A stretch of 28,517 nt of DNA, from positions 1 through 28,517 of the IMG/VR virus record IMGVR_UViG_3300046734_000171; one strand, written 5' to 3'. Both the position numbers and the translations under genes were made by a program. Positions 1-7,227 of the stretch are shown here, in pieces (positions within the stretch are counted from its first letter, which is position 1; every line of letters starts with the position of its first letter). The stretch is from a virus. Below the pieces are notes generated by a model. The model saw only the letters and a list, made by a program, of their open reading frames with translations, did no database searches and had not been told where the DNA came from.

Positions 1-124
1 AATTGAACAAATCATTATAAGTTAAAAAATGAACATTATAAGTTCCTAAAGTACTGAAATCAAAAGATGATACTGCACTTGCATTAACAGTTTCAATTAA
101 TTCTAATTTACCTAAATCTGCAAC
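1..124. repeat. Left copy of 124-bp terminal identity (circular contig overlap)
   Basis: Bases 1-124 are identical to bases 28394-28517. The repeat lies entirely inside a coding sequence, and that gene becomes intact when the ends are merged. This is what an assembler produces from a circular or circularly permuted molecule. A real short terminal repeat is possible but less likely, because phage ends usually lie near the terminase genes, about 14 kb away here. Confidence 0.9.
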
Positions 125-163
125 TCCACCAAGAAGTCCAAATCTACCTGCACCTAAAGGCAT
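1..163 (-). CDS. Tandem tail/fibre paralogue C, 5' part (split by window edge)
   Basis: This is the first 54 codons of a gene whose remainder lies at the right end of the window. The ATG at 163 follows an AGGAG box six bases upstream, and the protein opens MPLGAGRFGLLGG. Joining across the 124-base identical ends gives one uninterrupted 188-aa protein ending at 27990. It is the third of three neighbouring paralogues; see the entry at 27990. The cut is caused by linearising a circular assembly, not by a mutation. Function is inferred only from position among tail genes and from similarity to its two neighbours. Confidence 0.85.
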   Translation of the reverse strand, partial: MPLGAGRFGLLGGVADLGKLELIETVNASAVSSFDFSTLGTYNVHFLTYNDLFN

Positions 164-172
164 AAGCTACTC

Positions 173-847
173 CTAACTAAAATTTTGTAATGAATTAAGT
201 AGTGGTGTTCCTGCATCTAAAAATAAGAATGTTACTAGATCAATAGCATTAGCACCATCAGAAACTGTATATCCTGCACCACCTGCTGTTTTTGCAGTTA
301 CATTACCACCACCATTTACAGTTACTGCATTAATAGCAACTGTTTTAGCACTTGAAGCGTGTTGTGTAATTTGTAAAGTAAAAGTTGAAACACCATTAGC
401 AGGAACATTAGTAAAATCTATGTCTGTAATATTTTCTGTTAATGTAATAGATCCAGTATTTCCATTGTTCATATCTATTGCAACAACACCACTTGAACTT
501 GTTACTGCTACGTCTGTTTCTGCGTAATCAGTTAATGTTATACCAGAAATTGTTGTATCTAAGTTAAGTGTTACTGCACCAGAAGCACCACCACCACTTA
601 GATTTGTACCAGCTGTGACAGCAGTTATGTCCCCTGCCCCTATAAAGTCGTTCCACGAACTGGTATATAGCTGAAGTACATCAGTATCAGCTAAATAGCA
701 AAATTGTCCCTCTATTGGACTTGTTATTTGTGCGTCCCTAGCTGTTGAATTAGCAAATATTGGTATGGATTGTTCCATTAAGTAATCGTTTACATCTGCT
801 GCTGTTAAAACTTCGCCTGTTGAAAATACCTTAAATCCGTTTGCCAT
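173..847 (-). CDS. Tail fibre / receptor-binding-like protein
   Basis: This 224-aa protein has an N-terminal helix-rich head (VFSTGEVLTAADVNDYL) followed by a segment typical of marine phage fibres (ITAVTAGTNLSGGG) and a beta-rich, Gly/Thr/Val-rich C-terminal half. The GEVLTAADVNDYL phrase is seen at the N-termini of many phage structural proteins and probably attaches it to the tail tip; that is family knowledge, not shown here. The ATG at 847 is 46 bases after the hub-like gene, and the stop is followed by the SD of the next fibre gene. It belongs to the tail operon. The exact role, fibre shaft or adhesin, cannot be settled from sequence. Confidence 0.75.
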   Translation of the reverse strand: MANGFKVFSTGEVLTAADVNDYLMEQSIPIFANSTARDAQITSPIEGQFCYLADTDVLQLYTSSWNDFIGAGDITAVTAGTNLSGGGASGAVTLNLDTTISGITLTDYAETDVAVTSSSGVVAIDMNNGNTGSITLTENITDIDFTNVPANGVSTFTLQITQHASSAKTVAINAVTVNGGGNVTAKTAGGAGYTVSDGANAIDLVTFLFLDAGTPLLNSLQNFS

Positions 848-892
848 ATTTTTAGTTTATCCTTCCTAATGTATATTTACTAATGTGTGTCA

Positions 893-2122
893 TTAATAAC
901 CCAGTTTATCTGTGTCTAAAATACCAAATAACGTGTTATCTAGTCTAAAAAATGCCTGTACATCTGCATTTGATAGTTGATACGTACTACTAAATATATC
1001 TGGTGTAATACTATATGAAACACTATCAATGATTTCTAATGATGTTATTTGGCTTGGCGATCCACTACCGGGTGGTGTTAACTCTACTTTTACTACGTCG
1101 CCTACATCTCTAGCTAATACTTTGTTTTGATTAGTTACACTAGCTTCGGTTAAATCAACTTGTAAGTTATCAAAACGTATTAAAGCGTCTTTATATTTAC
1201 CAAGTAGAAAATTTGCAGCTGCTAACACCTCTGTATCGCTATCATTATATAATCCAGTTCTTGACAATGATCTAACCAAATATTTAAGTTGGCTACCTGT
1301 ATCTTGTACTGTTTGTGTAGATCCACTTAAACGTTCTAATGAAACTACATTATAAATTTCGTTATCGTCGTTAATGTAATCTACTTTTAAATAAGGTATA
1401 TCTGAACCGTCATCACTAAACGTAGCACTAGGTGTACTAGGGAACGTTGTATGACGTGATTTAAAGGTTAACTTACCGTCCCTAGCAATAAACAATAGTC
1501 CGTTTTCTGATTGTTCTACGGTCTGTAAAACGCTTAATGTGTTTGCTGATAAACCACTTAAACTTTGCATATTAGATACGCCTGTTTCAATATTTCTATT
1601 TGATCCAAACTTTACATTTGCGTTATCTAAAATATTATCAATTAACGTACCACTATCAGTAGAACTAAAACTTGCATTGATTAGTTCAGTATTTGCAATC
1701 TTCATAAATGCGTCTGACGCTTGAAAGTTAGCAAATGAGTTGTTTGCGTCTGGGTAGGTTAGGTTAATATCTGTTACAAAACCTACAAATAAATCCTCAT
1801 AAGTACTACCACCGTCTGTTGTAGCGTCAACGTGTATTTCTATCATTGGTTCAATACCGGGGTAATAAGGACTTGATGTATTAGTATTTTCGTATTTTCT
1901 TGCGTTATTAAGTAATTGTACCGAACACGATCCAGTAATAAAGCTATCTAAGTCCCTTGATCTACCACGATTAATAGTTACGCTTTGTACGTCACTTGTT
2001 ACATCAGTAAGCGTTGTTGCACCACCTAATTTACCACTATCTAATACACCACGTACTAGATCGTCTAACGTAAATGTATCTGGTGTAAATCCAATGCGAA
2101 CACGTACTGTTGGTGCTGCCAT
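893..2122 (-). CDS. Tail hub / distal minor tail protein
   Basis: This 409-aa protein lies directly downstream of the tape measure gene, overlapping it by one base, the usual place for the distal tail and hub proteins of siphoviruses. Residues about 45-130 hold a beta-rich segment (VTINRGRSRDLDSF, then LFVGFVTDI). Phage hub-like proteins commonly start by mapping a curve onto a coordinate system with this RGR/R-D-L pattern and an F-x-G motif. The C-terminal half (LTFKSR, then DIPYLKVDY) also fits the two-domain hub fold. No cysteine cluster or catalytic motif is visible. Assignment to tail tip is good; calling it hub rather than distal tail protein is inference. Confidence 0.72.
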   Translation of the reverse strand: MAAPTVRVRIGFTPDTFTLDDLVRGVLDSGKLGGATTLTDVTSDVQSVTINRGRSRDLDSFITGSCSVQLLNNARKYENTNTSSPYYPGIEPMIEIHVDATTDGGSTYEDLFVGFVTDINLTYPDANNSFANFQASDAFMKIANTELINASFSSTDSGTLIDNILDNANVKFGSNRNIETGVSNMQSLSGLSANTLSVLQTVEQSENGLLFIARDGKLTFKSRHTTFPSTPSATFSDDGSDIPYLKVDYINDDNEIYNVVSLERLSGSTQTVQDTGSQLKYLVRSLSRTGLYNDSDTEVLAAANFLLGKYKDALIRFDNLQVDLTEASVTNQNKVLARDVGDVVKVELTPPGSGSPSQITSLEIIDSVSYSITPDIFSSTYQLSNADVQAFFRLDNTLFGILDTDKLGY

Positions 2123-3513
2123 TATTCTATGGTTAGAACTCTATTTAACGCACCAGAAGTTCTATTGTATTGGCGTAATGCTTCAACTGTTTTTTGTGCA
2201 ACCTCTTGTGGATTACCTGTATTACCACTTATATTAAAGGTGTTATTCATTACAGCTTGTCCGACTTGTTTTTGCATTTGTTGTTGACCTGCAAGTAAGC
2301 TACTAACGGTATCTGCTGGGGATTTAACTGCTGGTGCTGTTAGTGAAGCTACTTTTTGTTCTGCTAATCCAAATGATACGTTACCAAATTCACGCAGTTT
2401 AGGTAGATCAATATTTATACCAATTTTGCCTAATACGCCACTAACCTTATCAACAAATCCATTAATTGTTCTAATAAAGCTGTTCATACTGTTAATAATC
2501 CTATTAATCATATTTTCAAAATTCTTAGGTAAATTTTCTAAAAACGGTTTTAAAAACTTATCTACAATTTCCGTAAATTTTTGAAACGCTGGTGCTAGTA
2601 GATTAAGTAATAATGTCACAATCGTTATTATTGGTGGTGCTATTGCACTAAATAGTGAACCAACTGCACTTAGAAATGGTGCTACTGCTTTTACAGCTTC
2701 TACCAATTCTGGCCCGATTTCTGTAACTAAATCCATTATTACTGGTAACAACTGTTCAGCAATAGGTAACAATTCTGCACCCATAGTAACTTTAAGTTCT
2801 TTAAGTTTTGCTTTAGCTTCCCTTGATCTGTTAGCAAAACTTTCTTGCGTTCTGTTTAAGTCGTCTTGCTGTACTGTTGTTTTTTGTAATAATAATTCAT
2901 ACGTTGCTAATGCTTTTTCTTGTTTGGTTAATTCACTAGCTGACGTTTTACCAGTCATAATAAATGCTTGTTGTTGTACGTCTGCTTCCATTATGGCGAT
3001 ACCGTAGGTTTTCAAACTCTCTCTTTCGCCTAATAACGCTTTGGTAAAGGCCTGCATAACTGGTTCTGCACCACCTTGTACGTTACTAAATGAAGCTACG
3101 TCCCCGGCAAGTGTGACTAGTTTTTGTGATAAATCTGCTGATCCGTCTGCTGTAAATTCAATACCTTGTAAAACTGCACCAGATTGTGTAAGTAATCCCT
3201 CTAATTCAAATGCTGCTAAACCTGCTTTATTTGCAAACTCATCAACGAAACCAGATAGTTTTGGCATTGCTTCGCCAAATGTAGTTTCAAATGCTGATCG
3301 TGCTTCGTTAGCGTCTGAACCTAAATCTACTAATTCTTTACCTAAAGCTGCACCAGCTACTGTTGCAATACCTAAACCTGTACCAATAGCTTTACCTGCT
3401 TTACCTGCAAAACTACCTAAACCTTGTAAACGTTTTTGTACTTTCGTTAGATCATCAGTAAATTGTTTAGTTTTACCAATAATTGCTATTGATATTTTTT
3501 GTTCTCTTGCCAT
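2122..3513 (-). CDS. Tape measure protein
   Basis: This 463-aa protein has an alanine- and glycine-rich N-terminal helical region (KAGKAIGTGLGIATVAGAALG), then the common tape-measure segment with GEAMPKLSGFVDEFA and ALLGERESLKTYGIAI. Coiled-coil-rich sequence follows (NRSREAKAKLKELKVTMGAE), then a hydrophobic stretch at about residues 265-320. That stretch could be the channel-forming or membrane-inserting part. By the usual 1.5 angstrom per residue rule its length predicts a short tail of about 70 nm. It follows the tail chaperone and one intervening gene, as expected. The ATG overlaps the upstream stop. It is the scaffold that sets tail length and exits through the tip at infection. Confidence 0.92.
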   Translation of the reverse strand: MAREQKISIAIIGKTKQFTDDLTKVQKRLQGLGSFAGKAGKAIGTGLGIATVAGAALGKELVDLGSDANEARSAFETTFGEAMPKLSGFVDEFANKAGLAAFELEGLLTQSGAVLQGIEFTADGSADLSQKLVTLAGDVASFSNVQGGAEPVMQAFTKALLGERESLKTYGIAIMEADVQQQAFIMTGKTSASELTKQEKALATYELLLQKTTVQQDDLNRTQESFANRSREAKAKLKELKVTMGAELLPIAEQLLPVIMDLVTEIGPELVEAVKAVAPFLSAVGSLFSAIAPPIITIVTLLLNLLAPAFQKFTEIVDKFLKPFLENLPKNFENMINRIINSMNSFIRTINGFVDKVSGVLGKIGINIDLPKLREFGNVSFGLAEQKVASLTAPAVKSPADTVSSLLAGQQQMQKQVGQAVMNNTFNISGNTGNPQEVAQKTVEALRQYNRTSGALNRVLTIE

Positions 3514-4076
3514 TACTTAATTGCCTTTACTAATGCGTCAAACATTCTATCGCTGTATGTCTGCATAATATCGTTTTGATTACGTTGTATAGTTTTACCT
3601 GCAACATAACCACTTTTACCTGCTTTATAAAATGTACTATCGCCTTGATCTCTTTGGTTACCAGTCCATTTTCTATATGGGAACTTAGCACCCGGTCTTG
3701 AATATTTTAAATTACCAACTTGTTGTGCTGATATTGCTCTAGGTTTTCCACTTCCACGAACTGGTACATATTGAAATCTACGACCACGTTCTAGTGATAT
3801 TGCTGTTGGATAACGTGTACTGGTTTTGACATTAACCTTTGCTTCTGTTCTAGTACCACTAGCTGTAAAACCCATTGCTGACTTATTAGCTAATGGTACT
3901 GGTTGTTTACGTGCTAAAGGTCTTATGTCTGATAATTGTTCTTTTGCTATTTCTCTATGAAACTTAGATAAAACTTTAAGAACGTCTTTTTGACCATATC
4001 GTGCTAAATCCTTTTTCAATTTAATAATTTCGCTATTATCAATAGCTATATCTGTAAATTTTGCTGTTCTAGCCAT
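3513..4076 (-). CDS. Tail/neck protein of unknown type (HK97 gp10-like possible)
   Basis: This 187-aa basic protein lies between the frameshifted tail chaperone and the tape measure gene. Its ATG begins one base after the chaperone extension's stop (TAATATG), so it is translationally coupled. Helical charged N-terminal residues (IIKLKKDLARYGQKDVLKVL) are followed by an Arg/Gly/Pro-rich centre (SLERGRRFQYVPVRGSG) and an aromatic, basic C-terminal half. The pattern resembles HK97 gp10-type neck/tail-completion proteins, which usually start with a helix followed by repeated Lys/Arg-rich segments. Those genes normally sit before the tube gene, so the position is unusual. I do not recognise it with certainty. 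Confidence 0.55.
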   Translation of the reverse strand: MARTAKFTDIAIDNSEIIKLKKDLARYGQKDVLKVLSKFHREIAKEQLSDIRPLARKQPVPLANKSAMGFTASGTRTEAKVNVKTSTRYPTAISLERGRRFQYVPVRGSGKPRAISAQQVGNLKYSRPGAKFPYRKWTGNQRDQGDSTFYKAGKSGYVAGKTIQRNQNDIMQTYSDRMFDALVKAIK

Positions 4077-4077
4077 A

Positions 4078-4460
4078 TTAATTATCGTACTTTTTGTTTA
4101 TAACCTTTAACAATGCGTCAAACATATCCATATCAAGTTCTAAAACCTCATTTGGACTTATACCTACTTCTAAACTAATTAAAGCTATAAGGTCTATAAA
4201 TCCAGTTATACTTTTGGGTTATCACTTGCCCCGGATATATCTAAATCATCTACTTGATCTATCCAAGTATCGTAATCATCTGTAACGCCATTACGTTTAG
4301 CACCAAGCCACGCCAAATATAATAACCACTCGTATCGTTGTTCTTCTTGTAACTTAGATACGGGTACGTCAAACTTTCTTTCAAATTTGACTATATCGCC
4401 GGGTTTTATTTTGACTTCTAACTTTGTGCCGTCATTCATAATGACGATCATATTACCCAT
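4078..4460 (-). CDS. Tail assembly chaperone, -1 frameshift fusion product (G-T type)
   Basis: The 84-aa frame ends at 4206, but a slippery heptamer CCCAAAA (4218-4212) lies just before its stop. A -1 slip there continues into 44 more codons, from 4212 to a TAA at 4080-4078. The predicted fusion is 127 aa: residues 1-83 of the short form, then SITGFIDLIALI and so on to KKYDN. The extension is well formed, is hydrophobic and acidic, and its stop is spaced one base from the next gene's ATG. That makes it unlikely to be chance. Siphoviruses commonly make such long and short chaperones to coat the tape measure protein. The base at 4212 is read twice. Confidence 0.8.
4206..4460 (-). CDS. Tail assembly chaperone, unshifted short form (G type)
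   Basis: This 84-aa acidic protein follows the tube gene, sharing one base with it, and precedes the tape measure region. Phage tail chaperones occupy that place. It opens MGNMIVIMNDGTKLEVKIKPGD, then a tryptophan- and tyrosine-rich helix (EEQRYEWLLYLAWLGAKR), then an acidic tail (DTWIDQVDDLD). These features match small actinophage and HK97-like tail chaperones. Both the 84-aa and the 127-aa products are expected, with the short form in excess. It is not part of the virion in related phages. Confidence 0.8.
   Translation of the reverse strand: MGNMIVIMNDGTKLEVKIKPGDIVKFERKFDVPVSKLQEEQRYEWLLYLAWLGAKRNGVTDDYDTWIDQVDDLDISGASDNPKV
4212..4218 (-). promoter_or_regulatory. Programmed -1 ribosomal frameshift site CCCAAAA
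   Basis: On the coding strand the sequence reads C CCA AAA G TA TAA, a canonical X XXY YYZ heptamer in the right register. Both the P-site and A-site tRNAs can re-pair after slipping back one base. The zero-frame stop follows five bases after the heptamer (GTA, then TAA). I see no long stem-loop directly downstream, so the stimulating element, if any, is not identified. Confidence 0.78.
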
Positions 4461-4867
4461 TAGGAAGTTGCTCTTGTAATTGTTCCAGAAGTTGGAAACG
4501 AAACGGACATAGTCGCTAGTTCGCCTACTGCGTTAGCAATCGGTATGTGTTGGTTTACAAGCACGTTACCAGAATAACTAGGGTTAGTTGCACTAACTGA
4601 TCCACTTGTTGGTTTAACAACAAATGCTGTTGTACTACCAAGTAATGGGAACAATGTTGCGTCTACTTCTGAAGCTGCGAAATCTTGCTGAAAATCTATT
4701 GATAAAGTTCCAGATTTTAAACCACCTGTTCTGGATTGGAACGTGTCCCCCATTGCAGTAGTCATAATTTCATCAGCTGTAATATCTAATGTAACACTTG
4801 CTACGTGGTCTGATAAGTCCACGCTGTTTAATGTAACACTAGCGTCTGTTAAAACAAATTTTGCCAA
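4460..4867 (-). CDS. Tail tube-like protein, short paralogue
   Basis: This 135-aa protein begins with a TTG codon preceded by a strong AAAGGAG box six bases upstream. It opens MAKFVLTDASVTLNSVDLSDH, then VASVTLDITADEI and the GGLKSGTLSIDF segment, ending with a hydrophobic Gly/Ser/Thr tail. The next upstream gene (4926-5651) starts with the same plan (MAK-V, D-S-H, SVNLDITAEE, GGLKDSTLSMD), so the two are clear paralogues. The fold, short beta strands with an S-V-LDIT motif, fits major tail (tube) proteins. As the copy next to the chaperone it is the best candidate for the main tube subunit, but which copy forms the tube is inference. Confidence 0.75.
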   Translation of the reverse strand: MAKFVLTDASVTLNSVDLSDHVASVTLDITADEIMTTAMGDTFQSRTGGLKSGTLSIDFQQDFAASEVDATLFPLLGSTTAFVVKPTSGSVSATNPSYSGNVLVNQHIPIANAVGELATMSVSFPTSGTITRATS

Positions 4868-4925
4868 TGTGTACTCCTTTCAGTACTTAATTCTATATAT
4901 TATAAACTAGATTTAGTCTTGTGTG

Positions 4926-5651
4926 TTATTCTATGCCGATTGTTGCGTGAATACCGAAACTAGGACTAGTTCCAGATATTGTGTAATTTAGTCGCCAATA
5001 GTCATCAGTAACTGCACCTGCAACACTTTGAAAATCTGAACCGATTGCTGTTATGTCGCTAAAGGTTATACGATCTGTTGGACTTGTAAAACTTCCATTG
5101 TCATCTGATTGTAGTTTAAAAGTAATTGTTGGTGTTGATGTACCACTTACGCTATAACAATGTATAGCTACGTATGCTTTTTCAGCTGATGATAAAGCAC
5201 CTAATTGATACGCTGCACTATTGCCTGTTGCTGTTAGATCGCTGTCTAATGCAACTGTTCCTCTTACAACAATATCTGATGATTGTGATTTAGATATTGT
5301 AAATGGTGCTAACTCGCCTACTGTACCAAACATTTGATAACTAAATAATGTTGACTTCATAAAGTAAGCTGTATTGCCTACACCTGCGTCTGGTATGGTT
5401 GTAACGACCAATTCGTTGCCTACACTAGCACCTAATAATGCGTCTGGTAGATTTGCCCCGGCTTCATAAAAACCGTCCATTGATAACGTACTATCTTTTA
5501 ATCCACCTAAAAGTGACCTAAAGCCACCACTATTAATTGTTGTAGCGTCTTGTTCCTCTGCTGTAATATCTAGGTTAACGCTAGTTATGTGGCTTGATAG
5601 ATCATAACCACCACTAAACACTTTTCCGTCATTAAAAACATATTTAGCCAT
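4926..5651 (-). CDS. Tail tube-like protein, long paralogue with C-terminal extension
   Basis: This 241-aa protein shares its first 65 residues or so with the following short paralogue (SVNLDITAEE and GGLKDSTLSMDGF are the matching blocks). It then adds about 100 residues of beta-rich sequence, including TPTITFKLQSDDNGSFTSP. This extension may be a domain displayed outside the tube, or it may make this the first-ring or terminal subunit. The ATG lies inside the end of the preceding 75-aa gene. A tail-tube paralogue pair in series is unusual for so small a genome. A duplication within one tail is inferred from sequence similarity. Confidence 0.7.
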   Translation of the reverse strand: MAKYVFNDGKVFSGGYDLSSHITSVNLDITAEEQDATTINSGGFRSLLGGLKDSTLSMDGFYEAGANLPDALLGASVGNELVVTTIPDAGVGNTAYFMKSTLFSYQMFGTVGELAPFTISKSQSSDIVVRGTVALDSDLTATGNSAAYQLGALSSAEKAYVAIHCYSVSGTSTPTITFKLQSDDNGSFTSPTDRITFSDITAIGSDFQSVAGAVTDDYWRLNYTISGTSPSFGIHATIGIE

Positions 5652-5871
5652 TATCTACTTCTTCCCACGCCTCATTAATATCTGGTGTACTTTTATCATC
5701 TTTTTTATACGTACCGTCTTTTTTTCTAGCACGTCTTTTTTTAATTGTAGTAGGTTGTATGTGTCCACCTTTAATTAATGACTTAGCAATATTCTCATCA
5801 TCAATAGTTATGGTGTCGCCTTTTACTTTATCCATAACTTTTTTATTACCAATTATCTTATATTTCGCCAT
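5644..5871 (-). CDS. Small basic structural-region protein
   Basis: This 75-aa protein (MAKYKIIGNKKVMDKVKGDT) has a beta-type N-terminal half with G-D-T-I-T-I and an Ala-Leu-Ile-x-Gly-Gly-His pattern (SLIKGGHI). It ends in a lysine/arginine tract (KKRRARKKDGTYKK). Small proteins of this pattern, with a V-x-G-x-x-V start and an L-I-x-x-G-H-I end, are frequent between connector and tail genes of phages; their role is not well defined. It overlaps both neighbours by a few bases, so it is expressed with them. The basic tail could contact DNA or nucleic-acid-filled virion parts, but nothing shows this. Confidence 0.6.
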   Translation of the reverse strand: MAKYKIIGNKKVMDKVKGDTITIDDENIAKSLIKGGHIQPTTIKKRRARKKDGTYKKDDKSTPDINEAWEEVDNG

Positions 5872-6290
5872 TAGCTACCTTTCGTGTACACTTGTATTTC
5901 TAAATTAGCACCTACGCCGTCAATACCGTTTAAATTGACATCAGCTGCGTAATTGCTCATATTTACTACCCTTGCGTCTGTATCGCTTAGACCAAGCGTT
6001 TTATTATTATATATTATTTGTCTTATGCTTGATGATCCACTACCTGTAACAAATGCGTCTAGTTTATCTTGTGCAGTTCTACTATCAGCACGTTGTACAG
6101 CAACTAACATATCAAATGTATAAAGATCTGTTCCACGTTGCATTGCTAAATCAAACTCTATTGCACTTGGTATAAAGATTGCTACCGGGAAGTTTATAGC
6201 ATTATCTGGTACTGTGTCATAACAACGTATGCCACTTATGTTACCAACAGTTGTTTTTAAACCGTCCCTAATCTCTGATAGTGTAGCCAT
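5871..6290 (-). CDS. Tail terminator / neck-type protein
   Basis: This 139-aa protein starts directly at the stop of the head-tail connector (TAATG overlap) and precedes the tail-tube pair. That is the slot used by tail terminator or tail completion proteins in HK97-like and actinobacterial phages. It reads MATLSEIRDGLKTTVGNISGIR, then a hydrophobic FPVAIFIPSAIEFDLAM and TFDMLVAVQ. The alternating hydrophobic strands after a short N-terminal helix fit the terminator fold (lambda U-like), but the match is by position and pattern only. It may cap the tail before head joining. Confidence 0.6.
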   Translation of the reverse strand: MATLSEIRDGLKTTVGNISGIRCYDTVPDNAINFPVAIFIPSAIEFDLAMQRGTDLYTFDMLVAVQRADSRTAQDKLDAFVTGSGSSSIRQIIYNNKTLGLSDTDARVVNMSNYAADVNLNGIDGVGANLEIQVYTKGS

Positions 6291-6922
6291 TACGCCATAC
6301 CATAAACTGTGCCTTTGCGAAATGGTGCAATCATACGTGTAATCTCTCTGTTTTGTTGTATATTTACTACACCGAAATCGCCGACACCTGCAACGCCCAA
6401 TGGTGCGTTTCTCATTGCAAATAATTCACTAGCCAACATTAATGTAGCTTGTCGTATTTGCTCTGGTACAGAAGCATAACCCCAATTAGCTGTTATTTCT
6501 GCCCTAGGTCTGTTGCTTGAAAAATCTAATGGCCATTCGTTACTACCGTCGGATATTAATTCAATAATGTAGTAAGGATTGCCTGTTATTCCACCAACTA
6601 TGCCGTTTATAGGTAGCACTTGGTAGTAATTACTTGCAACGGTAACTTCATACGTTCCGTCATCATCATCATCATATTTAACAACTAATCCTGTTGTTGT
6701 ACTTATATCATCTACACGAAGTCTATATGGATCGTTTGTAAAAAACTTTCTTGCCGTAGCTGATCCGTCTGCGTAGAAGTAACGACCACAAAAAGTATCA
6801 ATTTGCCTACTAGCTGCATTAATTGCGTCGTCTAATAGGTCATTGTCTTGACTGTCGCTTGTTGGTATTCCAACAAACGCTTTTAATTCATTTTGTGTAC
6901 AGTAGCCGTTAGTAATGGACAT
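6290..6922 (-). CDS. Head-tail connector (adaptor) protein, gp6-like
   Basis: This 210-aa protein starts MSITNGYCTQNELKAFVGI, then has a helix DDAINAASRQIDTFCGRYFY. Adaptor proteins of the HK97 gp6/gp15 type commonly have this L-x-x-x-I-x-x-A-x-x-x-I-D-x-x-C/TGR-x-F segment. A beta-rich middle (TRKFF-like, then VDDIST) and a second helical part (EQIRQATLMLASELFAMR) complete the usual two-part layout. It follows two small genes behind the capsid gene, the expected position. It forms the ring joining portal to tail. Confidence 0.82.
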   Translation of the reverse strand: MSITNGYCTQNELKAFVGIPTSDSQDNDLLDDAINAASRQIDTFCGRYFYADGSATARKFFTNDPYRLRVDDISTTTGLVVKYDDDDDGTYEVTVASNYYQVLPINGIVGGITGNPYYIIELISDGSNEWPLDFSSNRPRAEITANWGYASVPEQIRQATLMLASELFAMRNAPLGVAGVGDFGVVNIQQNREITRMIAPFRKGTVYGMA

Positions 6923-6925
6923 AGG

Positions 6926-6997
6926 TTATTTACCTTTTTTTCGGCCTTTACCTTTGCCACCTTTCATTTTTTTACCGTAACTTTTACCTTTTGGCAT
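6926..6997 (-). CDS. Lys/Gly-rich micropeptide (23 aa)
   Basis: The ATG at 6997 lies two bases after the stop of the preceding 56-aa gene, and this 23-residue frame ends four bases before the connector ATG, so the three are tightly packed. The product is nearly all Lys and Gly (MPKGKSYGKKMKGGKGKGR, then KKGK). A peptide this basic can hardly fold and would bind nucleic acid. Tiny Lys/Gly-rich peptides do occur near capsid genes of phages, but I know of no fixed function. Coding status rests on tight spacing and a clean start and stop. Confidence 0.45.
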   Translation of the reverse strand: MPKGKSYGKKMKGGKGKGRKKGK

Positions 6998-6999
6998 TG

Positions 7000-7170
7000 T
7001 TACTTTTTTTTCTCTACTTTTTTTTCGGCTTTAGGTTTTGCAGTTTTTGTTTCAACTTTTCCACCTGCTGCTTTAATAGCTTTTTTAACTTGTTCAGCAC
7101 GTTCGGCCTTTCCGTAGATTTCATAATGTTTTAATTCTTTTTTTAATGCTTCTATTAATTCTTTGTTCAT
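7000..7170 (-). CDS. Small helical, lysine-tailed head-region protein (56 aa)
   Basis: This 56-aa frame starts at an ATG at 7170, close behind the capsid gene's stop, and has an N-terminal amphipathic helix (MNKELIEALKKELKHYEIYG), then GKAERAEQVKKAIKAAGG and a Lys-rich tail (KAEKKVEKKK). Actinobacterial phages often encode short helical proteins with an E-A-L-x-x-E-L and R-A-x-x-V-x-x-x-I pattern right after the major capsid gene. The role is unclear, possibly in head maturation or in linking head to connector. AAAGAGAA upstream of the ATG is a weak SD. Confidence 0.6.
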   Translation of the reverse strand: MNKELIEALKKELKHYEIYGKAERAEQVKKAIKAAGGKVETKTAKPKAEKKVEKKK

Positions 7171-7190
7171 AATTCTCTTTCTAGTGGTCT

Positions 7191-7214
7191 AGTGTGTCGG
7201 TTGCCCGACACACT
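7191..7214 (-). promoter_or_regulatory. Perfect 10-bp hairpin with GCAA tetraloop after capsid gene
   Basis: The minus-strand RNA reads AGUGUGUCGG, then GCAA, then CCGACACACU. That is a perfect 10-bp stem with a GNRA tetraloop, starting 14 bases past the capsid stop. No U-run follows, so it is not a classical terminator. It could stabilise or set the 3' end of capsid mRNA, or lower expression of the genes after it. Confidence 0.7.
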
Positions 7215-7227
7215 TAAACCAATTTAA

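Noticed and set aside
1-124. Terminal repeats as att sites or true phage termini
   Set aside because: The repeat is inside a gene that becomes complete on joining, there is no integrase, and the terminase genes are far away; circular assembly overlap explains it.
3041-3520. 159-codon plus-strand open frame opposite the tape measure gene
   Set aside because: It is the complement of a strongly supported coding region and has low-complexity Ser/Pro/Ala content without a start signal; no plus-strand gene anywhere in the window is convincing.
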